Positions 34,046-42,929 of a stretch of 64,000 nt of DNA are shown here, piece by piece (the first letter of the stretch is position 1; every line of letters starts with the position of its first letter). The notes beneath the pieces were generated by a model. It saw nothing but the letters and a program-made list of their open reading frames with translations, was not told where the DNA came from and searched no databases. Location: contig CALMNL010000006.1 of the NCBI GenBank assembly GCA_937868765.1, positions 124,001 to 188,000 of the forward strand. The letters run 5' to 3'. The position numbers were made by a program, and so were the translations under genes. The DNA comes from an uncultured Desulfatitalea sp. GTDB lineage: Bacteria; Desulfobacterota; Desulfobacteria; Desulfobacterales; Desulfosarcinaceae.

Positions 34046-36694
34046 ATGAAAACCCAGATCTCGAGGGACAGTTTCCATGCCGACAAGCGCTATTCCGGCA
34101 TCTACCAGCAACAGGGCCGCATGCTGGTGGACGCGGACTGGAACGAGCTGGTGGACCTCGTCAAGAACCGGCTGGACGAGGCCCTGGCCGACGTGATCCG
34201 CCAGGGCGCACCGCGCAGTGGCGGCGTGCTCGATTTCTCCACCGTCCCGCCCCGCATCCGTTGGGGGCGGCTCTATGCCGACGGCATTCAGGCCGAGCTG
34301 CGGCCGCGGGTGACGCCCGGCACGCCGACGCCGGTGACTTTCGATTTCACCCGGCAGCAGGATTTCCCCGGCGTGGAGGCCATCGTCCCTTCGGGCAACT
34401 ATATCCTTTACGCCGATCTGTGGGAGCGGCCGGTCATTTCCCTGGAAGATGAGACCCTGCGCGACCCGGGCCTGCACGGCGCCGATACCTGCACCCGCAC
34501 CCGGACCATGACCCAGGTCAAATGGTGTCCGGTGGCCGTCGACCCGGAGAACGCCGCCCAGAATCCCACGATCGGCACCGCCGGCCTGGACCTCTCGTTG
34601 CGCCAGACCGGCACCGGCGACGAGGCGGGCGATCCGTGCGGCGGCACCGCCGGGGTGCTGGACCTGAAAACCGGCAACTATCTCTTCCGGGTGGAAGTCC
34701 ACCATGTGGCCGGTGCCGCCGCCAACCCGGACGCCGTCGTGCTCAAATGGTCTGCGGAAAACGGCGCGGAGCAGCACCTGGTGCGGGCCGACGGGGCGCT
34801 GGTGGACACGGTGCCGCCCGAATTCAAGTCGGGCGACTGGGTTTATGAATTATACAGCGGCATCAGCGAGACCCACCTGGGGGTCCAGCATGCCGCGGCT
34901 GCCGGTTTCCCCGCCCGGTTCGACCTGATCGCCGACGGCTATCCGGCCGTGATCCCCAACGCCGCCCAGTACGTCCGCCGATGGGACGGCTATTGCCGGC
35001 TGACCCGCGTCGGCACCGTCTGGTCGGCCGCCGGCAAGGACGGCGCCGTGGCGTTGACCCAGGTTTCTTCGAGCACCGGCGACGACATCGCCACCCACGG
35101 CGATGTGAAGTTCGAAGCCGGCGGGGTGAAGATCTTCCTGAACAACATGATCCTGTCCCTGGCGCTGGACGGCCGGACCTTCCTGGCCGGCGACTTCTGG
35201 CAGGCCATGGTGCGCGACAACACGGCGGATGGGGACCAGGTGCAGTTGTACTCCCGGGAGCCCATGGGCATCCGCCACCACTACATCACCCTGGCCCGTT
35301 TCCAGGCCGGCGCCATGGTGGGGCCGGACAGCACCGCCGTTCGCCGATTGAGCTTCCCCCCCTTGGGCAATCTCACCGCCGACAGGGTCGGCTACGATCC
35401 GGCCGCCGTCCAGGCCCGTTGGACCGACATCCACGACAACCCGGCCACCCCCATGCCGCTGACCGTCCAGGCGGCCATCGACGACCTGGTGCAAAACCTG
35501 GAGAGCAGCGACATTGCCTACCCCCTGCCGGGCTGCATTCCCGCGCTCGCCGTTCGGCGTCTGCTGCCGGCCCTCCAGGCCGTTGCCGACGGGACCCGCC
35601 TTAGCATCGACACGATCCTGACCGCGTTGCTCTGCGAGCTGCGCGCCACCACGCTGCCGTGCAGCGACGGCGGCGCGGACATCACCACCCAGGCCGCCCT
35701 GGACAACCGGGTGCACAAGACCGGCGACACCATGAGCGGCAAGCTCACCATCCAGTCGGACCTGGAGGTCAGCCAGAATATAGGCATCGGCACCGCCACT
35801 CCGGCGACCCGCCTGCACATCCTGTCCGGGACCGATACCAGCCCGACCACCCCCGGGCTGATGGTGCTGGGCCGCATCGACGGCACCAACATCTCCATGG
35901 ACGACAACGAAATCATGGCCCGCAACAACAATGCCGTGGCCCCGCTGCATTTGAATCACGAAGGCGGCCAGGTGATCGTCAACGGCAGCGGCAACGGCAG
36001 CCTCAGCATAGGCAGCAGCGATTTCGAAGCGCGGCTCAACGTGAACGGCACGGCCAAGATGGCCGGCTTCAAGATGACCACCGGCCCCCAGAGCGACTAC
36101 GTGCTCACCTCCGATGCCAACGGGGTCGGCACCTGGCGGCCGGCAACGCCTTTCGGGTGGCGGGTGGTAAACAACAACCTGGTTTTAAACAGCGATCAAA
36201 TCACGGGAAATGTGGGCATCGGAACCAACGATCCCCAGGCAAAGCTCTATGTGAACGGCAATGCAGGCGTCAGCGGCACCCTGTATGCCACCCGGGTGTT
36301 CCGGGACAACCTTTTGGATAGTGTCAATTTCTACATCGAGCCGACCACCACCAGCACTTCGTTTGTGGAAATTGCCGGCTGGAGCGCCACGGTGGCCGTG
36401 CCCGGGCCTTCGCGGCTGCGCGTGGTGCTGGAGATCTCGGAATTTTCCGTCAACGGCGGCACCTTTTCTCCGGGGACGGCCAGGAACGCCTACATCCAAA
36501 TGCGCATCGACACCACCCCAGTCCCCCTGTGGGGACACAGCCAGCTGGGCAACTGGACCCTGCAGAATCTGACCATCAGCCAGGAATTCCCCATTACTGC
36601 CGGTACGCACACCCTGCGGATCGATTGGCGGGTCAATCTGCCGCAATATACCGGAACTTTGAAGTCCAACCAGAGAAGGTTCGAAACCGCTTAG
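34046..36694 (+). CDS. DUF6519 baseplate domain fused to tail-fibre-like stem
   Basis: An 882-residue protein. Residues 1-~200 match the DUF6519-type domain seen in eCIS loci (SRDSFHADKRYSGIYQQQGRMLVDADWNE split around residue 20). From about residue 575 come fibre-stem motifs of the NIGIGTATPATRLHI and GNVGIGTNDPQAKLYVNG type (near 577 and 720), as in phage tail fibres. The last ~125 residues form a separate beta-rich domain that could bind the target surface. The ATG at 34046 has a GGAG site; an upstream start at 34004 is weaker. This is the best candidate for the target-recognition fibre. Confidence 0.78.
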   Translation: MKTQISRDSFHADKRYSGIYQQQGRMLVDADWNELVDLVKNRLDEALADVIRQGAPRSGGVLDFSTVPPRIRWGRLYADGIQAELRPRVTPGTPTPVTFDFTRQQDFPGVEAIVPSGNYILYADLWERPVISLEDETLRDPGLHGADTCTRTRTMTQVKWCPVAVDPENAAQNPTIGTAGLDLSLRQTGTGDEAGDPCGGTAGVLDLKTGNYLFRVEVHHVAGAAANPDAVVLKWSAENGAEQHLVRADGALVDTVPPEFKSGDWVYELYSGISETHLGVQHAAAAGFPARFDLIADGYPAVIPNAAQYVRRWDGYCRLTRVGTVWSAAGKDGAVALTQVSSSTGDDIATHGDVKFEAGGVKIFLNNMILSLALDGRTFLAGDFWQAMVRDNTADGDQVQLYSREPMGIRHHYITLARFQAGAMVGPDSTAVRRLSFPPLGNLTADRVGYDPAAVQARWTDIHDNPATPMPLTVQAAIDDLVQNLESSDIAYPLPGCIPALAVRRLLPALQAVADGTRLSIDTILTALLCELRATTLPCSDGGADITTQAALDNRVHKTGDTMSGKLTIQSDLEVSQNIGIGTATPATRLHILSGTDTSPTTPGLMVLGRIDGTNISMDDNEIMARNNNAVAPLHLNHEGGQVIVNGSGNGSLSIGSSDFEARLNVNGTAKMAGFKMTTGPQSDYVLTSDANGVGTWRPATPFGWRVVNNNLVLNSDQITGNVGIGTNDPQAKLYVNGNAGVSGTLYATRVFRDNLLDSVNFYIEPTTTSTSFVEIAGWSATVAVPGPSRLRVVLEISEFSVNGGTFSPGTARNAYIQMRIDTTPVPLWGHSQLGNWTLQNLTISQEFPITAGTHTLRIDWRVNLPQYTGTLKSNQRRFETA

Positions 36695-36720
36695 CAGCCT
36701 ATTCGAAAAGGAGCGTTCGC

Positions 36721-37284
36721 ATGCACGTGGTCAGAGAGAAAAAGAGCGGGCAGGTGCTCTTCATCGACTATTCCAGCAGCGGCAAACCCAGGGCGGCCAA
36801 GAGCGTTTACCCCCTGTTCGACCCCTCCAAGATGGAGTTGGGATGGACCAGAGAGCGCCACATCCCGGCCGATTTCGACATCGACGAAAAAGGTCGGATC
36901 GTTCCGATTCCGGTGGAACGGTTGGTCTCAGAGGGACGGGTGACGCCGGCGCCGGACCAAAAGGTGGTCAACGGGCGGATCGTTGGCAAGAGCATCGCGG
37001 AGCTGGTGACCGGCGGACTGCTCTCCCTGGAAGAAGTGAAGAAAGGCTACCTCGAGCGCTTCTCCCATGAGGCATTTCTCTTCAGGCAGCAGCTCATTCC
37101 GGATTACAAACTTCAGAACGCCGCCCTGGGCGTGTATGACGAGCAGACCGCCGAAAGCTTCAAGAGAACCATCGCCGCCTTTCGCCAGGAATTCTACCGC
37201 CTCAAGGAGGCCGTGGAAAAGGCGGCGTCGGTGGCGGAACTGGAGGCCATCGCGCCCAATTTTCCCGCTGCGCCGATTCCCTAA
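36721..37284 (+). CDS. hypothetical protein following the fibre gene
   Basis: A 187-residue protein with no firm family. The first ~90 residues are beta-like (HVVREKKSGQVLFIDYSSSGKP..) and the rest helical, ending LKEAVEKAASVAELEAIAPNFPAAPIP. The arrangement resembles phage tail-fibre assembly proteins or small attachment proteins encoded after fibres. AAGGAG lies before the ATG, 26 bases after the fibre gene. A fibre chaperone or fibre-tip partner is the most likely role, inferred only from position and shape. Confidence 0.6.
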   Translation: MHVVREKKSGQVLFIDYSSSGKPRAAKSVYPLFDPSKMELGWTRERHIPADFDIDEKGRIVPIPVERLVSEGRVTPAPDQKVVNGRIVGKSIAELVTGGLLSLEEVKKGYLERFSHEAFLFRQQLIPDYKLQNAALGVYDEQTAESFKRTIAAFRQEFYRLKEAVEKAASVAELEAIAPNFPAAPIP

Positions 37285-37315
37285 TCGGCCATTTTGTCGA
37301 AGGCTGCCACCTGAA

Positions 37316-40300
37316 ATGAAGACCCCTTCGTCCAAAGAACCGCCCGCATCGCGCCCCCATATCAAGGGGACCTCCGGCGCCAGGGGCCAGGTCCAGCGCA
37401 AGCGGAATGCGGAGGCCATCGCCGCCATCGGTTCGATCCTGTGCCCTTCGTCCACCCAGCGCAAGACCGTGGTCAACCCACCCGACGATCCTTTCGAGCG
37501 GGAGGCCGATGCCGTGGCCGACCACGTGGTGGCCGGGCGGTCGGCGCTGCCGATCTCCAGGCTGCCGGCGGCGGGTGCCGGCGGTGCCGTCATGGGCAAA
37601 TCGAAGGAAGAACTCGAGGAGCCGGTCCAGCGCAAGTCCAAAGAGCAAGACGAGGAGCGGCTCCAGACCCACACCCTCCAGAAGAAGCGCGAAGAGGAAG
37701 AAGAGAAGCCCCTCCAGCGCAAAGAGAAGGAGGAGGAAGAAGAGATCCTGCAACCCAAGGCCATCGGCCTGTCGCCCTCGCTCCTGGCCGACCGGATTCT
37801 CGACAGCAAAGATGCCGGTGCCCCCCTGGCGCCGGCCACCCGTTCCCGCCTGGAATCCGGCATGGGGGTGGATCTCAGCGCCGTGCGGGTCCACCAGGAC
37901 CGCCGGGCCCACCAGGCGGCCCGCGACCTGAACGCCCGGGCTTTCACCCATCGCAACGATATCTGGCTGGGGGCGGGCGAGTCCCAGGCCGACACCCACC
38001 TCATGGCCCACGAGGCCGCCCATGTGGTGCAGCAACAATCCGGGCTGGTGCAGCGGGTGGTGCAGCGGACCAACGGCGATACGGCTCCGGCCCCCGCCGC
38101 AGCGACGCCCGCCGCGACGGCCGCCGCGACGGCCGCCGGGGCGGCCGCCGAAACCGAAGCGGTCCCCGATCCCCGGGAGCTGCCCCTGGAAACCGGGCGG
38201 CTCAATCCGGACACCAACACCATCACCTTCTCCGAGATCGATATCCCCCGGTTCAAGATGGCGGCCCATCGCGGCGAACACTACAATGCCCACAAACCCT
38301 TGAAGCGCAAGCGCGGCTACGACCGCGGCAATCCGGATCAACGGGAGAAGTGGAAGAACGAAGTCAGCAAAGCCACCATCCGCACCATCCTGGAAGACAA
38401 GGTCAAACGGGCCCATCACGTGGAGACCGTCGACCCGGCCCTGACCTATGTTTTCGAAGTGCCCGTGCGCGGTTCGGGCGCGCGGCCGTTTGTCTTCGGC
38501 GACCTGGAGACGGTCTCCCGCGAACTGACGACGCCCATGTGGGGCGGCACGGCCCGTCGCAATCCGCCGCTGGTCTTCTTCCAGGTCGACCACATCGTCG
38601 AATTGCAGTTGGCCAACTGGAACACCGAGACCTGGGCCAATGAATTGGCCAACATGGAACTGCTCGAAGGCGCGGTGAACGAACAATCCGGCACCGATAT
38701 CCGCGGCAACATCATCGACAAGGCCAACCAGTTCAACCAGGCGACCCACAACCGCTACGGGGCCGGCGCGGCCGACATCAAGGCCAACTACGATCTCGAA
38801 TTTCTCACCCCCGTGGCCCGCGGCGGTACGGCCAATGTCACCCGTACCCAATATTGGAAGCGCAGTGAAATCGAAGCGGGCGATCACCTCAACGCGGTGC
38901 AGGCCAGAGATCCCTCGGTGCTGGGGGGGGACGGCATCGTGCGGGTTTTTTCCACCACCACCGGCGGGCTGGGCAAGTCTTTCCGCTGGCCCGGCGCCTT
39001 GACCCCCGAGGAGCGGCGCTGGCTCAAGCCCTTCGTCATCACCGAAAAGAATTTCACCACCGAGGGGGAGAGTGTCGAACAGACCCCGCAGCTCGGCGCC
39101 TTCCAAGTGAACGTGCCGGCGGACGATCCCGACTGGCGGCCCTTCACGGCCGATGCGCCGGTCCCCATCGACCGTATCCCCGGGGCTCGTTATGCCGGCG
39201 CCATCCGCAAGCAGTCGGTGCTGAGCCAGCTGCGCGGCCTGCGGCACAAGAAGATGAGCCCCATCGTGGTGGATCAGTTCGATCTGCTGCCGGACCAGGG
39301 CATCGTGGTCACCGGCCGGGTGATGCCCGAAATCACCCTGCTCGGCTCAAGTGGCCTGGGCTTCGAGCTGAGCAACGGCCGTCTGCGATTGTACAAGGAG
39401 TTCGCAGGCGAAGCGCTGAATGCGCCGGCACCCTTCGCCATCCGGCGTTCGTCGCTGACCATTTTTGCCGATACGGCTGCCGGTCTGGGGGTGAGCGGTC
39501 GGGTGGATTTCGGCATCGACCGGGTGGGCGAAGGTTTCCTGGGCGGATCGGTGAGCACCGGCGGCGGGTTGGCCTTCGAAGGCGGTTTCGATTTCGATTC
39601 ACGGCTTTTCGACCCGGCCCGGGTGGAGATCCATTACCAGGACGGACGGGTCAGCGGCACCGGAGATATCGGCATTCCCGAAGGCAAGGTCCCGGGCGTC
39701 AAGTCGGCCAACCTCCATCTTGAAATCGGCGAAGAGCGCATCGCCGGCACCGGGACCGTCGAGCCGGCCATCAATGCCATCCGCCAGGGAACCGTCACCT
39801 TCGCCTACAGCCCCCAAGAGGGGGTGGTCATCGGCGGGTCGCTGGAATTGGCGGACAACCTGCCCAATGTCAGCGGCGGTTCGGTGGAAGCCCGCATCCG
39901 CCAACGGCCGGACAGCGATGCCTACGAATTGAGCGCCGGCGGCGAGATCCAGGCGGCCATGGCCGGTATCACGGCCACCTTGAGGGCCGACTACGAAAAC
40001 GGACGCTTCACCGTGGAAGGCGAGGGCAACTACGCGCGGGGCATGCTCTCCGGTTCCCTGCGCATCGGCGTCACCAACCGCGCGGTGGGCGCCGACGGCC
40101 AATTGGGGGAAGAGGCCACGGACCGGATCATCGCCTACGGCGGCGGCACGATGACCGTCCGGATCGCCCCGTGGCTGCAGGGCACGGTGGGGGTGCGCCT
40201 GCTGCCCAACGGCGAGATCGAACTCTCCGGTGCCATCGGCCTGCCCGATGTGCTGGAGATCTTCCCGGAAAAGCGGCTGGACCGGAACATCTTCTCCATC

Positions 40301-40939
40301 AGCCTCGATATTCCCATCATCGGCTTCGCCGTGGCCGGCCAGCGGGTGGGCATCTTCGCCAGCATCGGCGGCGGCCTGGACCTGAGCGCCGGCATCGGCC
40401 CGGGCCAGTTGCGGGAACTGGGCCTGGGCATCACCTACAACCCCGACCACGAGGACCAGACCCGGGTCACCGGCGGGGCGCGCCTGGTGATTCCCGCCCA
40501 GGCCGGGCTGCGGCTCTATATCCGCGGCAGCCTGGGGGCGGGCATCCCCATCGTCAGCGCCGAACTGGGCCTGGAGGTCGGTGGCCGCCTGGGGCTGGAG
40601 GGGGCGGTGGAGGCCGGCGTGCAGGTGGAGTGGAGCCCGACCCGGGGACTGGTGCTCGATGCCGAGGGCGAAATCTACGTCCAGCCCCAGTTCCGCTTCG
40701 ACCTCACCGGTTTCGCCGAGGTCACCGCCGACCTCTTCATCACCGAGATCACCCTCTACGAGCGGCGCTGGGAGCTGGTCGCCTTCGAAACCGGGCCGGA
40801 CCTGCGCTTCGGCGTCCGCTTTCCCATCCATTACGAAGAGGGGCAGCCCTTCGACATCTCCTGGAACGATGTCCGGTTCGAGGTGCCGCCAATTAACACG
40901 CGCGAACTGATGGGCGATCTCATCGATCGCATCATATGA
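37316..40939 (+). CDS. DUF4157 protein, putative injection-system cargo with nuclease-like segment
   Basis: A 1207-residue protein. Residues ~165-245 are a DUF4157 domain with a zinc-protease-like HEAAH at 232-236 (MAHEAAHVVQQQSG); DUF4157 is strongly associated with eCIS toxins. Before it lies a Glu/Lys/Gln charged stretch (residues ~95-145) with QRK repeats, then an Ala-rich linker after it. Residues ~415-480 contain QVDHIVELQL and an ELANMELLEGAVNEQ block resembling HNH/endonuclease VII-type toxins. The last ~560 residues are Gly-rich beta repeats (VRIAPWLQGTVGVRLLPNGEIEL), suggesting a barrel or adhesin-like fold. No immunity gene is obvious. Cargo status is inference. Confidence 0.75.
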   Translation: MKTPSSKEPPASRPHIKGTSGARGQVQRKRNAEAIAAIGSILCPSSTQRKTVVNPPDDPFEREADAVADHVVAGRSALPISRLPAAGAGGAVMGKSKEELEEPVQRKSKEQDEERLQTHTLQKKREEEEEKPLQRKEKEEEEEILQPKAIGLSPSLLADRILDSKDAGAPLAPATRSRLESGMGVDLSAVRVHQDRRAHQAARDLNARAFTHRNDIWLGAGESQADTHLMAHEAAHVVQQQSGLVQRVVQRTNGDTAPAPAAATPAATAAATAAGAAAETEAVPDPRELPLETGRLNPDTNTITFSEIDIPRFKMAAHRGEHYNAHKPLKRKRGYDRGNPDQREKWKNEVSKATIRTILEDKVKRAHHVETVDPALTYVFEVPVRGSGARPFVFGDLETVSRELTTPMWGGTARRNPPLVFFQVDHIVELQLANWNTETWANELANMELLEGAVNEQSGTDIRGNIIDKANQFNQATHNRYGAGAADIKANYDLEFLTPVARGGTANVTRTQYWKRSEIEAGDHLNAVQARDPSVLGGDGIVRVFSTTTGGLGKSFRWPGALTPEERRWLKPFVITEKNFTTEGESVEQTPQLGAFQVNVPADDPDWRPFTADAPVPIDRIPGARYAGAIRKQSVLSQLRGLRHKKMSPIVVDQFDLLPDQGIVVTGRVMPEITLLGSSGLGFELSNGRLRLYKEFAGEALNAPAPFAIRRSSLTIFADTAAGLGVSGRVDFGIDRVGEGFLGGSVSTGGGLAFEGGFDFDSRLFDPARVEIHYQDGRVSGTGDIGIPEGKVPGVKSANLHLEIGEERIAGTGTVEPAINAIRQGTVTFAYSPQEGVVIGGSLELADNLPNVSGGSVEARIRQRPDSDAYELSAGGEIQAAMAGITATLRADYENGRFTVEGEGNYARGMLSGSLRIGVTNRAVGADGQLGEEATDRIIAYGGGTMTVRIAPWLQGTVGVRLLPNGEIELSGAIGLPDVLEIFPEKRLDRNIFSISLDIPIIGFAVAGQRVGIFASIGGGLDLSAGIGPGQLRELGLGITYNPDHEDQTRVTGGARLVIPAQAGLRLYIRGSLGAGIPIVSAELGLEVGGRLGLEGAVEAGVQVEWSPTRGLVLDAEGEIYVQPQFRFDLTGFAEVTADLFITEITLYERRWELVAFETGPDLRFGVRFPIHYEEGQPFDISWNDVRFEVPPINTRELMGDLIDRII

Positions 40940-40949
40940 GGATTCCGCC

Positions 40950-41927
40950 ATGAAAAAGAAGAGAAATACCGTTTCCATGCCGACGACAGAAGAGGGCGCC
41001 GTTGGTGGGCCGGGCGCCAAAGAGCTGGTCAGCCAGGGGGCCGTGCTGCAGATGAGCGGCGACCTGCAGGCGGCCAAAGCGGCCTATATCTGTGCCCTGG
41101 ACAAGGACCCTCGCAACGTTACCGCCCTGAACAACCTGGGTTTCTGTCATGCCCAGGAGGGGGACTACGCCCAGGCCATGGCCTTATACGCCCAGGCCCT
41201 GGCGATCGATCCTTCGCGGAGCATGGCCCTGGCCAACATGGGCGGCGCCCAGGCGGCCCTGGGCCAGATGGACGCGGCCATCCGTTCTTTCGAGAAGGCG
41301 GTGGAAATGGATCAACGCAACGCCCTGGCCTGGGAGAACCTGGGCAAACTCTACCTCGCCGCCGGCCGCTGCGGCGACGCCGAGGCCACCTGGCGTTCGG
41401 CCCTGGCCCTGTTCCCGGTGAACGCCGCCCTGCACACCGCCCTGGGCACGGTGCTGGCCGCTCAGAACCGGCTGGACGACGCCGTGGCTTGTTTTCAAAA
41501 AGCGCTCTCCCTGGACCCGGACCACACCAAGGCCTGGGTGCAGCTGGGCATCGTGCTTTTCATGCGCCGCGATCTGGGATCGGCGGCCGTGGCCATGAAA
41601 CGGGCCCTGGCCCTGGCGCCCGAGGACACCGGGGCCCGGCACCATCTGGCGATGATCGCCATGGCCAAGGGCGACGCCGCCGAAGCCGCCCGGGAACTTT
41701 CGCGCATCCTGATACTGGCGCCCAAGCATGCCAGGGCCCGCCTGGACCTTGGGGTTCTGGCGCTCTCCCAGCGGCGGTACCTGAAAGCCTTTGAGGATTT
41801 TCAGCAGGTTCTGGAAAACGACCCCGGCAATGAAAAGGCCAAGTACTACCGCTGCCTGGCTTCGGAGCTGCTGGGGCGGCGGGACCAGAGTCCCCCCCCG
41901 CAATTCAAGAAAGGAGAAAAACCATGA
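40950..41927 (+). CDS. TPR repeat protein
   Basis: A 325-residue soluble protein built from eight consecutive 34-residue tetratricopeptide repeats, from about residue 26 to 297, each with the A/G-x-A and NN-D-P spacing (GDLQAAKAAYICALDKDPRN, GDYAQAMALYAQALAIDPSR, and so on). There is no signal peptide. TPR arrays bind partner proteins. It begins 10 bases after the DUF4157 gene and overlaps the caspase-like gene as ATGA, so it is likely to act with that protease, as a scaffold or control subunit. Confidence 0.88.
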   Translation: MKKKRNTVSMPTTEEGAVGGPGAKELVSQGAVLQMSGDLQAAKAAYICALDKDPRNVTALNNLGFCHAQEGDYAQAMALYAQALAIDPSRSMALANMGGAQAALGQMDAAIRSFEKAVEMDQRNALAWENLGKLYLAAGRCGDAEATWRSALALFPVNAALHTALGTVLAAQNRLDDAVACFQKALSLDPDHTKAWVQLGIVLFMRRDLGSAAVAMKRALALAPEDTGARHHLAMIAMAKGDAAEAARELSRILILAPKHARARLDLGVLALSQRRYLKAFEDFQQVLENDPGNEKAKYYRCLASELLGRRDQSPPPQFKKGEKP

Positions 41928-42739
41928 AACGCTCGCTTCACATCGGCATCAACAACTACCCGGGGACCGAAATGGATCTGTCCGGGTGCGTCAACGACGC
42001 CAACGATTGGCGCGCGGCCCTCGAAGCTCGGGGATTTACGGCCGTCTCCCTGCTCGACACCAATGCCACCAAGAGCAACATGGTGGCGGCCATCACCCGC
42101 ATCGTCCAAGAGAGCGGGGGCAACGACATCGCCGTGATCACCTATTCCGGCCACGGCACCTGGGTGCCCGACACCGACGACGACGAAGCCGACGGCCGGG
42201 ACGAAGCCTTGTGTCCCCACGACATCACCGAAGGGAAGATCCTCAAGGACGACGAGCTGTATGAAATCTTCAGCGAACGCCACCGGGGCGCCCGGATCAT
42301 CCTGATCAGCGACTCCTGCCACTCCGGCACGCTGACGCGCGCCTGCCGGGTGATGCCGGGCGCCGAGGAGGACACCTGGGTATTCCAGAAAACCCGGTTC
42401 CTGGCGCCGGAATTCTATATCCGCGGCGACGAAAAGCTGCTCCGGCGCGCCCGCAGCGTGGAAAAGATCCGCGCCGCCGGCAAAATCCGGGCGGCGGCCC
42501 TCCTCATATCCGGCTGCAAGGACGATGAATACAGCTACGACGCCTGGTTCAACCAGAGGCCCAACGGCGCCTTCACCTTCGCCGCGCTGCAGGCCCTGAA
42601 GAACCTGCCGCCCACCGCCACATACCGGGATTGGCACAGGGCGATCCGCAAGATACTGCCCCATGTCAACTACCCGCAAACGCCGCAGCTTTCCGGCTCG
42701 TGGAGCCAATACGCCAAGTGGAAGGTTTTCCAGGAGTAG
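41924..42739 (+). CDS. caspase-like (peptidase C14/metacaspase) protease
   Basis: A 271-residue caspase-fold protein with the catalytic dyad visible as His77 in YSGHGTW and Cys132 in SDSCHSG. The DGRDEALCPHD acidic loop between them is typical of metacaspases. No prodomain, signal peptide or membrane segment is present, so it is an isolated protease domain. It is the last gene of the operon, translationally coupled to the TPR gene and followed by a terminator. It could be injected cargo, a processing enzyme for the DUF4157 protein, or a self-killing effector; sequence cannot decide. Confidence 0.9.
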   Translation: MKRSLHIGINNYPGTEMDLSGCVNDANDWRAALEARGFTAVSLLDTNATKSNMVAAITRIVQESGGNDIAVITYSGHGTWVPDTDDDEADGRDEALCPHDITEGKILKDDELYEIFSERHRGARIILISDSCHSGTLTRACRVMPGAEEDTWVFQKTRFLAPEFYIRGDEKLLRRARSVEKIRAAGKIRAAALLISGCKDDEYSYDAWFNQRPNGAFTFAALQALKNLPPTATYRDWHRAIRKILPHVNYPQTPQLSGSWSQYAKWKVFQE

Positions 42740-42771
42740 GTCCAACGCGGTCCGCATGATTCGGCAAAACC

Positions 42772-42807
42772 AAAGCCCTGTCGATTTCGGCAGGGCTTTT
42801 TTGTTTT
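42772..42807 (+). terminator. Rho-independent terminator ending the injection-system operon
   Basis: AAAGCCCTG (42772-42780) pairs perfectly with CAGGGCTTT (42791-42799) over a 10-base loop, followed by TTTGTTTTGTG. It lies 32 bases after the caspase-like gene and marks the operon end. Confidence 0.85.
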
Positions 42808-42869
42808 GTGCCTTGGCCTGAAAAGGGACTGACCGCCTGCCGAAAGGCCCTTGGTCAGGGGCAAAATCG

Positions 42870-42914
42870 TTGACAGGCCAACTAATTTCCGATAAATAGT
42901 TGGCTATGCAACCA
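42870..42914. promoter_or_regulatory. marR promoter with overlapping palindromic operator
   Basis: TTGACA at 42870-42875 is a good -35 element; the -10 in the ATAAATAG region near 42892-42898 is poor. GCCAACTA (42877-42884) and TAGTTGGC (42897-42904) form a perfect 8-base inverted repeat with a 12-base spacer covering the promoter. A second, shorter repeat GTTG-N6-CAAC lies at 42899-42912. Both are plausible autoregulation sites for the MarR protein. Confidence 0.5.
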
Positions 42915-42929
42915 ATTGGAGGAAGGATC

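Noticed and set aside
16896-42739. Interpretation as a prophage
   Set aside because: No capsid, portal, terminase, integrase, lysis or replication genes; the AAA+ ATPase, DUF4255 and DUF4157 proteins point to eCIS.
16896-42739. Interpretation as a type VI secretion system
   Set aside because: No TssJ, TssL, TssM membrane complex or ClpV; the sheath is a single long protein rather than a TssB/TssC pair.
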